Positions 1 to 5,293 of a DNA stretch of 30,966 nt are shown piece after piece. The first letter of the stretch is position 1. Each line of letters starts with the position of its first letter. Location of the stretch: the IMG/VR virus record IMGVR_UViG_3300015360_000134, positions 1-30,966 of that record; one strand, written 5' to 3'. The translations under genes were made by a program, and so were the position numbers. This stretch comes from a virus. Below the pieces are notes generated by a model. It was not told where the DNA came from and did no database searches. It saw only the letters and a program-made list of their open reading frames with translations.

Positions 1-415
1 ATTTACCCGTCAGATGATGTGTTACGGTTCGGATGAAATAGTTTTTACCTATTTGGTAGGGGTGACTCGTATTTGCACCCGACTTAAGTAAGGACCGCAG
101 ACGTTTAATTTCTTGAATTGTTAAGTTATCGATAGCCATTTTAAGTTCCTTTTTTGTTGAATTAATATGTAACTGAGACAATGCCCGCGCATTCACGTTA
201 AAAGCCTCTCTAATTTGATTAAAAATTAAGCTGCTATTACTAGTGAATGGCGCTAATTTTGATTGCACCAACTCTATAGTTTCCATGAGCCTCATCGCCC
301 TCGCTTCACTCTCAAAGAGTTGGGCTTTGACCTGATCCATTTGATTTTCAAACTGACTGGAAAATTCGCAAACATTTTTGCACTTCGATTTAAATTCGCC
401 GATTAGAAATTGCAT
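1..415 (-). CDS. Conserved phage protein with N-terminal coiled coil (partial, runs off the left edge)
   Basis: The frame is open from an ATG at 415 to the window edge, at least 138 residues, with no stop. Residues 1 to about 92 are polar and helix-like (many E, K, Q and heptad-spaced L, M and F). From residue 93 (a second ATG at 137-139) the sequence MAIDNLTIQEIKRLRSLLK, then HPYQIGKNYFIRTVTHHLTG, matches a small phage protein of unknown function that I know as a stand-alone gene. That internal ATG has a good ribosome site (AAGGA, 8 nt upstream), so the conserved domain could be made alone, as well as fused to the coiled coil. The gene starts 11 bases after the ERF stop, so it belongs to the recombination operon. 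The C-terminus is missing. No function is assigned. Confidence 0.75.
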   Translation of the reverse strand, partial: MQFLIGEFKSKCKNVCEFSSQFENQMDQVKAQLFESEARAMRLMETIELVQSKLAPFTSNSSLIFNQIREAFNVNARALSQLHINSTKKELKMAIDNLTIQEIKRLRSLLKSGANTSHPYQIGKNYFIRTVTHHLTGK

Positions 416-425
416 ATGATTGAGT

Positions 426-1160
426 TCAGCTAACTACCCCTTCTCCAATCGATCCCGGATTAAATAAACTCAGCGACTCAAGATACGACACCAAGAGATT
501 GAATTGCCCTTGATCGAGTTTCGACAAATGAACGTCAGGCATCTTCTGATTAAAGTGAGCGGCAATGTACTCTTTGAGTGCGTCCTTATCCATCCCGCCC
601 TCTTTAGCGAGAGCATAGACTCGCCTCACTTGAGAGTCAGAGATTTTCCAGGGTTGGGCTTCTTTCGCCGGGCTCCCAGTAACCGGCTTAACGGGTGACG
701 GTTTAGATGAGCCTTGAATTTTCACCGAAGGAGCGGATGCCGCAGCTTTTGAGCCCCTCTGTGTGGTCACAGCTCCGTTTCCATCATCATCCTCATCTGC
801 TACTAGTCCAAGCGCCGCCATCAAACCAAAACGCCTTGCGTAGGTCACAGCCGAACCCATCCCGTGAGCATCGTTCTTTTGAACGGGGATCGAAAAATAA
901 CCAGTCATCCACTCGCCCGCGTGCGCGAGCCGGGTCATTAGGTGAAGTCTCCCATCCGTAGAATGAATCGGCCACTGAGTGACGCTGATTTTATGTTTCG
1001 AAAGGGCCTCTCGACAAGCTTTCCACGCTCCAGCGAGATCCGCATACTTCGAATCAAAGAATTCGTTCTCCTTATCTTTCGTAGCAGGATAAATCTCACC
1101 CTGAGCATTAGCTAATGCCTCATCTAACTTTGCAGTCGTAGGACTAGATTGGAAACTCAT
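426..1160 (-). CDS. erf: ERF-family single-strand DNA annealing protein
   Basis: This 244-residue protein matches the ERF recombinase family, which anneals complementary single strands in phage recombination and genome circularisation. The family core is in residues 1-130: an N-terminal LDEALANAQGEI helix, the FFDSKYADLAGAW segment, a central VTQWPIHS strand region, and GSAVTYARRFGLMAALGL followed by the acidic run ADEDDDG, typical of ERF proteins. Residues 130-165 are a low-complexity S/P/K linker. The C-terminal 60 residues form a separate helical domain. Its start overlaps the stop of the upstream zinc protein by 4 bases (ATGA), which implies translational coupling. Family assignment is firm; the role in this phage is by homology. 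Confidence 0.9.
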   Translation of the reverse strand: MSFQSSPTTAKLDEALANAQGEIYPATKDKENEFFDSKYADLAGAWKACREALSKHKISVTQWPIHSTDGRLHLMTRLAHAGEWMTGYFSIPVQKNDAHGMGSAVTYARRFGLMAALGLVADEDDDGNGAVTTQRGSKAAASAPSVKIQGSSKPSPVKPVTGSPAKEAQPWKISDSQVRRVYALAKEGGMDKDALKEYIAAHFNQKMPDVHLSKLDQGQFNLLVSYLESLSLFNPGSIGEGVVS

Positions 1161-1381
1161 CGACTCTCTCTCCTTTTTACAGCCCGTTTAAATTCAAGGA
1201 TTGCTGACTCTATTGAAAAATCTTTTACATTCGGGCTCAAGGCTTTCGCTCGGTAAGTTCCACTTTGTCCGGACCCATGACAAGCTTGGCAGGTTCTCAT
1301 TTCAGTGGTTCCGCGATCGTTCACTTGCACCCAATAATCCCCATATCCCCCACAAGAAACGCAGATTACGGTGTCTGACAT
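1157..1381 (-). CDS. DnaJ-like zinc-finger protein, first gene of the recombination operon
   Basis: This 74-residue protein has two CxxCxGxG-type motifs, CVSCGGYG near residue 7 and CQACHGSG near residue 32, the signature of the DnaJ cysteine-rich zinc-binding region. Such small proteins are common in phages and are usually of unknown function. The tail is basic (KRAVKRRESR). It is the promoter-proximal gene of the minus-strand unit and overlaps ERF by 4 bases. No Shine-Dalgarno precedes the ATG; instead a TATAAA hexamer ends 9 bases upstream, so the mRNA may be nearly leaderless. A second protein of the same type is encoded at 4784-4954 on the other strand. Confidence 0.75.
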   Translation of the reverse strand: MSDTVICVSCGGYGDYWVQVNDRGTTEMRTCQACHGSGQSGTYRAKALSPNVKDFSIESAILEFKRAVKRRESR

Positions 1382-1390
1382 GAGGTTGCT

Positions 1391-1420
1391 TTTATAGGAC
1401 TACAGGAAAGAAATAAACAA
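1391..1420 (-). promoter_or_regulatory. Possible promoter of the recombination operon
   Basis: On the minus strand TTGTTT (1415-1420) is followed after 18 bp by TATAAA (1391-1396). The -10 box is good and the -35 is weak (3 of 6). The predicted start lies only 2-3 bases before the ATG at 1381, which fits the absence of a ribosome site and suggests a leaderless transcript. This is inferred from sequence only. Confidence 0.35.
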
Positions 1421-1435
1421 AAATGTGTATATGAA

Positions 1436-1457
1436 TAGTATTTACTATGTAATACTA
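1436..1457. promoter_or_regulatory. Operator-like inverted repeat upstream of the RHH gene
   Basis: A perfect 7-bp inverted repeat, TAGTATT-N8-AATACTA, lies 8 bp before the ATG of the ribbon-helix-helix gene and 55 bp from the start of the divergent zinc/ERF operon. Its place between divergent genes suggests an operator, possibly for autoregulation. Binding is inferred. Confidence 0.5.
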
Positions 1458-1464
1458 TGAAAAC

Positions 1465-1641
1465 ATGAAAAAAAATAATACACATAATCAGTATCATAAA
1501 AAAGACTTAAGTCTTGTTCAGGTGAGAATTCCAAAATCTCTAAAAACAGAGATGAGTCTAAAGCTTAAAGAAAAAAGAATGACCTGGGTTTTTTTCGTTC
1601 AAACTACCATTGAAACCTACATTAATAGTCATCCAACTTAA
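1465..1641 (+). CDS. Small ribbon-helix-helix (Arc-like) regulator
   Basis: This 58-residue protein starts at an ATG and ends TAA. Residues 16-53 fit the ribbon-helix-helix plan: a short strand (LSLVQVRIPKSL) whose alternating residues would contact the DNA major groove, a first charged helix (KTEMSLKLKEKRM), a T-W turn and a second amphipathic helix (FFVQTTIETYINSH). Such proteins bind as dimers to short inverted repeats and act as phage or plasmid repressors. The gene is divergent from the ERF operon and sits upstream of the replication operon, a classic regulator position. No clear ribosome site is seen. An upstream ATG at 1457 is closed by a stop after three codons. Fold assignment is from pattern; targets are unknown, candidates being the repeats at 1436-1457 and 1745-1767. 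Confidence 0.65.
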   Translation: MKKNNTHNQYHKKDLSLVQVRIPKSLKTEMSLKLKEKRMTWVFFVQTTIETYINSHPT

Positions 1642-1734
1642 GGCTACAGGTAAGCCGAACCACGGGCGCGGTGAGATGAACCTCTCTTGATAATTTGAAC
1701 GGTTTATTAACCTACCCGAGTTCGTAAGTTGGAT
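1631..1734. other. Possible structured RNA closed by a 10-bp stem
   Basis: ATCCAACTTA (1631-1640, overlapping the stop of the RHH gene) pairs perfectly with TAAGTTGGAT (1725-1734). Inside are the small hairpins GGCT-N7-AGCC (1642-1656) and GGTT-TATT-AACC, and the 20-bp repeat copy. CAACTTA can also pair with a second TAAGTTG at 1745-1751, so two exclusive structures are possible. It could be a 3' UTR element of the RHH message or an attenuator-like switch. Seen by eye only. Confidence 0.35.
1644..1663 (+). repeat. 20-bp direct repeat, left copy
   Basis: CTACAGGTAAGCCGAACCAC occurs here and again, identical and in the same orientation, at 30751-30770. Each copy lies next to one copy of the inverted 56-bp promoter-like element. 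Function unknown. Confidence 0.85.
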
Positions 1735-1748
1735 TGTACTGCTGTAAG

Positions 1749-1804
1749 TTGCACGCGATGCAATTAAATGAGTTTATTAAAATAAGAGTGAAAAGGGATT
1801 CTGT
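1749..1804 (+). promoter_or_regulatory. Early-operon promoter/operator element (56-bp, left copy)
   Basis: This 56-bp block matches 30677-30732 in inverted orientation at 54 of 56 positions. It contains a palindrome with 9-bp arms (1745-1767, one mismatch, core TTGCA-CGCGA-TGCAA) followed by an AT-rich stretch with TATTAAAAT around 1775-1783 that can serve as a -10 box. No convincing -35 box is found; the palindrome occupies that place, which suggests control by an activator or repressor. The conserved part continues into what would be the transcript. Just downstream, 1801-1820 is a nearly perfect 20-bp palindrome centred on GAATTC. The replication gene begins 45 bp later. Confidence 0.6.
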
Positions 1805-1848
1805 TAGGAATTCTTAACAGGGCTCAGAGGTATGCGGAGGGGGTTTCG

Positions 1849-2625
1849 TTGGCTCGATTAACAGATGGTTGGATTAAACTGCATCGCGATCTTTTAGAAA
1901 AAGAAGACATCATGAGCAAACCGAGCCGTTTGGCTGTCTGGATTTGGCTGCTCTTAACCGCTAACTACAAGCCGTCAAGAATCGATTGGAAAAGTAAGCC
2001 TCGGGACCTCCCTGCAGGGGCTGTTTTGTTTGCTGTAGAAGAGGTTAGCGTGACGCTCCATATCAATTCTCGCGTGATCAGAAATGAGCTGAAATACCTC
2101 GAATCCGCACGGGTAATTGAGTATAACACGTGCCGTCACGTAACTAAGGGTTCGCTTGTTTTGATAATAAATTGGGACACTTACCAGTTTGACGCTGACG
2201 CTCTGGTAACTAGAAGGGAACTAGAAGGTAACTACAAGGTAACTAGAAGGGAGTTAGAAGGTAACCTTATAAAAGAAAGTACAGAACATAAGAAAGAAAG
2301 AAACACATACAACCCCTTCAAATTTGAAATCGAAGAATGTCTTCAGGAATGGGAAAATACTTTACGGAAATTCGGGATTAATAAACCAGCTCAGTTGGAT
2401 GAAATTCCTATTGGTAGTTTGATCCAAAGATTTGGGTTTGAAAAAACTAAGCTTGCACTTTTGGGTGCAGGCTTCGAAGCAAGTTCCACAAACTTTGACC
2501 CAACTAAACACGTTACAATTACACGACTATCAAAGTCGGGTTTATTCGATAAGTTCGTCAACCTCGGTGCTCAAAACCAACCCAAAGATCGACATGTTCA
2601 CGGTCTCAACTCGGAGAACGTATGA
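1849..2625 (+). CDS. Replication initiator (lambda O-like), with iterons inside the gene
   Basis: This 258-residue protein begins at a TTG codon behind a strong GGAGGGGG ribosome site. Residues 6-110 match the N-terminal winged-helix domain of phage replication organisers: GWIKLHRDLLEKEDI, a tryptophan-rich LAVWIWLLLTANY, the LPAGAVLF turn, then SVTLHINSRVIRNELKYLESARVIEY as recognition helix and wing, ending with INWDTYQF. Residues 120-140 are a linker in which VTRRELEGN occurs twice, because the DNA carries 11-bp repeats there. The C-terminal half (from about residue 150) is a helical domain, probably the contact to the helicase. The next gene is a DnaB-type helicase overlapping by 4 bases. 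Role in origin binding and helicase recruitment is inferred from lambda O. Confidence 0.75.
   Translation: MARLTDGWIKLHRDLLEKEDIMSKPSRLAVWIWLLLTANYKPSRIDWKSKPRDLPAGAVLFAVEEVSVTLHINSRVIRNELKYLESARVIEYNTCRHVTKGSLVLIINWDTYQFDADALVTRRELEGNYKVTRRELEGNLIKESTEHKKERNTYNPFKFEIEECLQEWENTLRKFGINKPAQLDEIPIGSLIQRFGFEKTKLALLGAGFEASSTNFDPTKHVTITRLSKSGLFDKFVNLGAQNQPKDRHVHGLNSENV
2206..2260 (+). repeat. Five tandem 11-bp iterons: candidate replication origin
   Basis: Five consecutive 11-bp units, consensus GTAACTAGAAG, run at 2206, 2217, 2228, 2239 and 2250, with a half unit at 2261. They are followed by an A-rich, purine-biased stretch (about 2267-2310) suited to strand opening. They lie inside the initiator gene between its two domains, the same arrangement as the lambda origin in gene O. 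The repeats are seen directly; the origin role is inferred. Confidence 0.7.
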
Positions 2626-3500
2626 TTTTACCCTACGCAGATGCGTTCACTGCCTGGCTAGAATCAGCCCAAGAATTAGCAAAACCTCCAAAGGGCGTAG
2701 CTTTGCCTCTGTGGCCAAAGTTCAACGAATACCTAGGTACCATGCGCCCTCACGAGCTAACGCTGCTCTGTGCGCCCACTGGGGCCGGTAAAACGGCATT
2801 ATTAGCTTCGTTGTCGTCCCAACTTCTCACTTTAAGCATTCCGCACTTTGTCGCGCCTGTTGAAACCGGCCATCACGACTTCACAAATCGAGTCATGAGC
2901 TGTTTAGGAAAAACAGATCTCAATCACGGCGGATTAATTCAAAAAGAAGTGCTTCAAAAAATACATGAGCAATGTTCTCCGACACTAGGACGTGGGAATC
3001 TTAAGATTGGAACCTATGATAATCGGGTAGAGGTCGCCGACATGATCAACATGTTGAAGTATCAGCATCAAGAGTATGGATGCCGAGTTGCACTCCTTGA
3101 TAACCTGAATTTTTTCTTAAGGGTTGTTTCCTCTCAAAATGAGAAGCTTGAGATGGACAACACGGTCCATGAGTTTGTGATGCTTTCAAAATATCTTCCT
3201 ATGCATATCCTACTTATCGTTCATCCACGAAAAACAGATGGGGGCAGAGTGCTTTCGGAGTTTGATATTAAAGGCAGCTCTACCGCCGTTCAGGAAGCCG
3301 CCAACGTCATTTTATTTAATCGCCCATCGGAAGAGCAAATCAAACAAGGACACTACCCCACGGACCGGGAATTGGTGTTTAGGAAAATCCGTAAACGCGG
3401 AGCCTATGTTGGGAAACCAATTTGGTTGACCTACATTCATAACCAATATTTTGAGGTAGAGAATCATGAACATCAGCCAAGCCATAGAATCCCTAAATAA
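2622..3500 (+). CDS. DnaB-type replicative helicase, ATPase domain only
   Basis: This 292-residue protein carries the RecA-like core of replicative helicases: Walker A APTGAGKT near residue 51, catalytic glutamate in APVETG near 80, Walker B VALLDNLNFF near 155, the IKGSSTAVQEAANVILFNR segment (motif H3) near 210-228 and the basic RKIRKRGAYVGKP (motif H4, arginine finger region) near 250. It lacks the N-terminal primase-binding domain of full DnaB (about 450 residues), so priming must be done by another protein. It overlaps the initiator stop by 4 bases (ATGA). It acts at the phage replication fork. An ATPase of the DnaC or RadA kind is less likely because motif H3 is present. Confidence 0.85.
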   Translation: MILPYADAFTAWLESAQELAKPPKGVALPLWPKFNEYLGTMRPHELTLLCAPTGAGKTALLASLSSQLLTLSIPHFVAPVETGHHDFTNRVMSCLGKTDLNHGGLIQKEVLQKIHEQCSPTLGRGNLKIGTYDNRVEVADMINMLKYQHQEYGCRVALLDNLNFFLRVVSSQNEKLEMDNTVHEFVMLSKYLPMHILLIVHPRKTDGGRVLSEFDIKGSSTAVQEAANVILFNRPSEEQIKQGHYPTDRELVFRKIRKRGAYVGKPIWLTYIHNQYFEVENHEHQPSHRIPK

Positions 3501-3861
3501 AATCTATACACCTGGAGTCCTCGCTTTTTATCAAAATTTTCCGAACGACCCATGGCAAAAAGCGCACGATGATTTGAATGCCGTCGTGCAACTGCAAAAT
3601 TTAACCTTAACTTCGCTCGCGTGCGAGAACTTTCTAAAAACTTGTGTTGAACTCGTTCAACAATTTAAAAACAATCAGATTCCAACAAAAGGAATTAGCC
3701 CTCAAGACGCCTTCAATATTGGAACCGAGGACAGACTTAAGAAATGGAAGAGTATTAAATTTAAGCAGTGCTACCTTTGTGAGAATAAAAACAATCTGGC
3801 ACTTATTTCTAACCCTAATGATCGCACCTCGGCTTTGTTTATCTGTAAAAACTGTAGATAG
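3466..3861 (+). CDS. Hypothetical protein with C-terminal zinc site
   Basis: This 131-residue protein starts with MNISQAIESLNKIY, behind a GAGG ribosome site that lies inside the end of the helicase gene; the two genes overlap by 35 bp. Residues 1-100 are helical. The last 30 residues carry CYLC at about 104 and CKNC at the very end, a four-cysteine zinc ribbon. Given its place behind the helicase, a replication accessory role (loader or priming factor) is possible, but no family was recognised. Confidence 0.7.
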   Translation: MNISQAIESLNKIYTPGVLAFYQNFPNDPWQKAHDDLNAVVQLQNLTLTSLACENFLKTCVELVQQFKNNQIPTKGISPQDAFNIGTEDRLKKWKSIKFKQCYLCENKNNLALISNPNDRTSALFICKNCR

Positions 3862-3873
3862 GACAAATCTCAA

Positions 3874-4083
3874 ATGACTCATGACACAGATCAAGAAAAT
3901 CAGACATGGTGGGAGTCCTTTAGTGGTTTCGAGAAACTCGACGTTTTAGAGTTTTTCACTGAGCACTCAAAGATCGAGGACATATCCAAAAACTTTAAGT
4001 GCTACTACGGAGAGCACGGGGTCCTCACTCAAGGGCAGATCAATACGATTCGTGAGTTTTACGACTATATTGAGGCCGCATGA
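3874..4083 (+). CDS. Small acidic hypothetical protein
   Basis: This 69-residue protein (MTHDTDQENQTWWESF...) is acidic and aromatic-rich, with helices around FEKLDVLEFFTEH and the C-terminal INTIREFYDYIEAA. It starts 13 bases after the previous gene with a weak AGGA-type site. It is the last sizeable gene before the hairpin at 4200-4250. No family recognised. Confidence 0.6.
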   Translation: MTHDTDQENQTWWESFSGFEKLDVLEFFTEHSKIEDISKNFKCYYGEHGVLTQGQINTIREFYDYIEAA

Positions 4084-4166
4084 TGAACCGAGTTCAGACG
4101 AAAGCGCTAAACACACATAGTTTATAAAACACATTTAGATAAACAAAACTCGTTAAATTGAAGTTT

Positions 4167-4277
4167 ATGATAAAAAAAAACGATCTCAATCAAACAGATA
4201 AAGAAGAGTTCACAAGACGAATTGGAAACTCGATGATTGAACTCTTCTTTCTTACATTAATGCTATGTATTACATAA
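4167..4277 (+). CDS. Possible 36-residue peptide
   Basis: ATG at 4167 to TAA at 4275. It begins MIKKNDLNQTDKEEF and has a hydrophobic C-terminal stretch (IELFFLTLMLCIT). Its stop overlaps the likely start of the next gene (TAATG), as coupled genes do. Against it, there is no ribosome site and most of it overlaps the 13-bp hairpin. Weak call. Confidence 0.35.
   Translation: MIKKNDLNQTDKEEFTRRIGNSMIELFFLTLMLCIT
4200..4250 (+). terminator. 13-bp hairpin followed by a T-rich stretch
   Basis: AAAGAAGAGTTCA (4200-4212) pairs perfectly with TGAACTCTTCTTT (4238-4250), leaving a 25-base loop. CTT-rich sequence follows on the plus strand. The stem is AU-rich and the loop long, so it may be a weak terminator of the replication operon, an RNase site or an operator. 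Confidence 0.4.
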
Positions 4278-4492
4278 TGGATATTATTTCTACGGAACGA
4301 AAATTAAAAAGTCATGAACAGCTCTGCACGAAAAAATGCGGTACTCCTACCTCTCATCAATCGAGCATCTGCCGGAGCTGCCGCTCTCAAGTGTGTTCAA
4401 ATTCAGAATGTAAGGCCATCTATGTTCCTAATAACCTTCATCGTTACTGCTCGCCTTGTTTGAAAAAAGCGACTTGGACACGAAGCAATTAA
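4277..4492 (+). CDS. Small cysteine-rich zinc-binding protein
   Basis: I take the start at the ATG at 4277 (71 residues), which overlaps the preceding stop; an in-frame ATG four codons upstream at 4265 is also possible. The protein has eight cysteines in pairs: CTKKC, CRSC, CSNSEC and a final CSPC preceded by HRYC. This suggests two small zinc sites. Basic residues follow each knuckle, so nucleic-acid binding is plausible. No family recognised. Confidence 0.6.
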   Translation: MDIISTERKLKSHEQLCTKKCGTPTSHQSSICRSCRSQVCSNSECKAIYVPNNLHRYCSPCLKKATWTRSN

Positions 4493-4496
4493 AACG

Positions 4497-4565
4497 CGAT
4501 AGATCGAAGACTTCTGAGTGAACACTCCGCGCTTGAACTTTTTGAGTGAGCTAGTTAATCTATCG
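4497..4565. other. Inverted repeat ending at the next start codon
   Basis: CGATAGAT (4497-4504) pairs with ATCTATCG (4558-4565), enclosing a GAGTG-AA-CACTC hairpin (4516-4527). The right arm ends two bases before the ATG of the membrane protein gene, which has no Shine-Dalgarno. The outer structure could control translation or be a pair of operator half sites; the 10-mer ATCTATCGAT recurs at 5765-5774. Confidence 0.35.
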
Positions 4566-4567
4566 AT

Positions 4568-4777
4568 ATGGACCAAACTAAGAAATTGAATGAATGGAAA
4601 GCCGAACTTGTTCGGCAGATGAATGTTCCTAAAACTCCTAAAGCCTATTCCTGGAAAGTGCTCGGTCAATCCTTTTTTTCGGGCCTCTACCTGAGTCTGT
4701 CGGTTCTTCTTTTTATGTTTGGACTCAGCCCGGTAGGTTATGTGATTTACAAAATCATTCAAAAGATCTCAAACTAA
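4568..4777 (+). CDS. Small membrane protein, one transmembrane segment
   Basis: This 69-residue protein has a charged N-terminal part (MDQTKKLNEWKAELVRQM) and one hydrophobic segment at about residues 37-62 (FFSGLYLSLSVLLFMFGLSPVGYVIY), followed by a short basic tail. By the positive-inside rule both flanks are basic, so orientation is unclear. It is expressed with the early genes rather than the lysis cassette, so superinfection exclusion or host-membrane modulation is more likely than holin activity. No family recognised. Confidence 0.55.
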   Translation: MDQTKKLNEWKAELVRQMNVPKTPKAYSWKVLGQSFFSGLYLSLSVLLFMFGLSPVGYVIYKIIQKISN

Positions 4778-4783
4778 CCATCG

Positions 4784-4954
4784 ATGGATGACTGTAATTT
4801 TTGCGAAATCTGCGATGGCCGAGGGTTGATTGAAGAACTCAGGCGCTGCCTTATTTTACTGAGAGATGAGATGATCCTCGTTCGTTGCTTGGCCTGCTCG
4901 GGGCTGGGGTATCTTAACTTTGAAAAAGAGATTATGTGTGAAAAAATTAAATGA
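4784..4954 (+). CDS. Second small DnaJ-like zinc protein
   Basis: This 56-residue protein contains CEICDGRG near residue 7 and CLACSGLG near residue 38, the paired CxxCxGxG zinc motifs also present in the protein at 1157-1381. It starts 7 bases after the membrane protein stop and is the last gene of the rightward operon, ending just before the convergent hairpin. The spacer between the motifs is about 25 residues, as in its relative. No strong ribosome site. Function unknown. Confidence 0.65.
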   Translation: MDDCNFCEICDGRGLIEELRRCLILLRDEMILVRCLACSGLGYLNFEKEIMCEKIK

Positions 4955-4960
4955 CGGTTG

Positions 4961-4986
4961 CCCGGTGTATGGCCTCATAGATCGGG
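4961..4986. terminator. Hairpin between the converging operons
   Basis: CCCGGTGTATG pairs with CATAGATCGGG around a GCCT loop, an 11-position stem with one G-U and one G-G mismatch. It sits exactly between the plus-strand stop at 4954 and the minus-strand stop at 4991. TTT follows on the plus side. A bidirectional terminator is the simplest reading. Confidence 0.55.
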
Positions 4987-4990
4987 TTTG

Positions 4991-5197
4991 CTATTCACTC
5001 TCTTCACGCGACTTAATAAACTCCAGTACCTTGTGAGAGCGATTCTTTAAAACCATTTCCCTAGGGGATAGATTTCTAAAAAACGGGTTCTTCGTGCGAT
5101 ACCAAATCTTCCCACGACACTCAGTCCAACTCATATGCTTACACATGCGCGTCACTAAGATTTCTTCGATCTTGAGTTTTGATGAATCCAATTTCAT
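4991..5197 (-). CDS. Small protein resembling the C-terminal part of MbcA/ParS/Xre antitoxins
   Basis: At most 68 residues. The C-terminal half, WYRTKNPFFRNLSPREMVL then SHKVLEFIKS, resembles the conserved end of the DUF2384 antitoxin family (W-x-x-x-x-NP, L-x-G-x-[ST]-P, then a helix). The N-terminal HTH of complete antitoxins is very short here, and no toxin gene is next to it. The ATG at 5197 directly abuts an AAAGGA, too close to use; the in-frame TTG two codons later has correct spacing and may be the real start. It is the last gene of the late transcript, 12 bases beyond the tRNA-like gene. A phage-borne lone antitoxin is possible. Confidence 0.45.
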   Translation of the reverse strand: MKLDSSKLKIEEILVTRMCKHMSWTECRGKIWYRTKNPFFRNLSPREMVLKNRSHKVLEFIKSREESE

Positions 5198-5208
5198 TCC
5201 TTTGACTT

Positions 5209-5293
5209 TGGCACGCCAGCGGGGATTGAACCCGCGACCTCTCCAAGTGTGTTCCCCTTACTAAGAGCGCTCTGACCGCTGAGCTATGGCGCA
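5209..5293 (-). tRNA. tRNA-like gene, anticodon unresolved
   Basis: The minus strand shows a convincing tRNA frame: acceptor (T)GCGCCA pairing with TGGCGT(G), then TA, D-arm GCTC-AGCGGTCA-GAGC, T-arm GCGGG-TTCAATC-CCCGC, and an encoded CCA at the 3' end. Between D-arm and T-arm there are 33 bases instead of about 23. The best anticodon stems, CTCT with GGAG or CTCTT with GAGAG, leave a 17-19-base loop, and the alternative loop TTAGTAA (anticodon AGU) has only three pairs. So the amino acid cannot be assigned. It may be a class II-like, degenerate or unusually inserted tRNA. The 5' end overlaps the resolvase stop. Confidence 0.65.

Noticed and set aside
2206-2271. CRISPR-like array
   Set aside because: Units are 11 bp, directly adjacent without spacers and lie inside a coding frame; iterons are the better reading.
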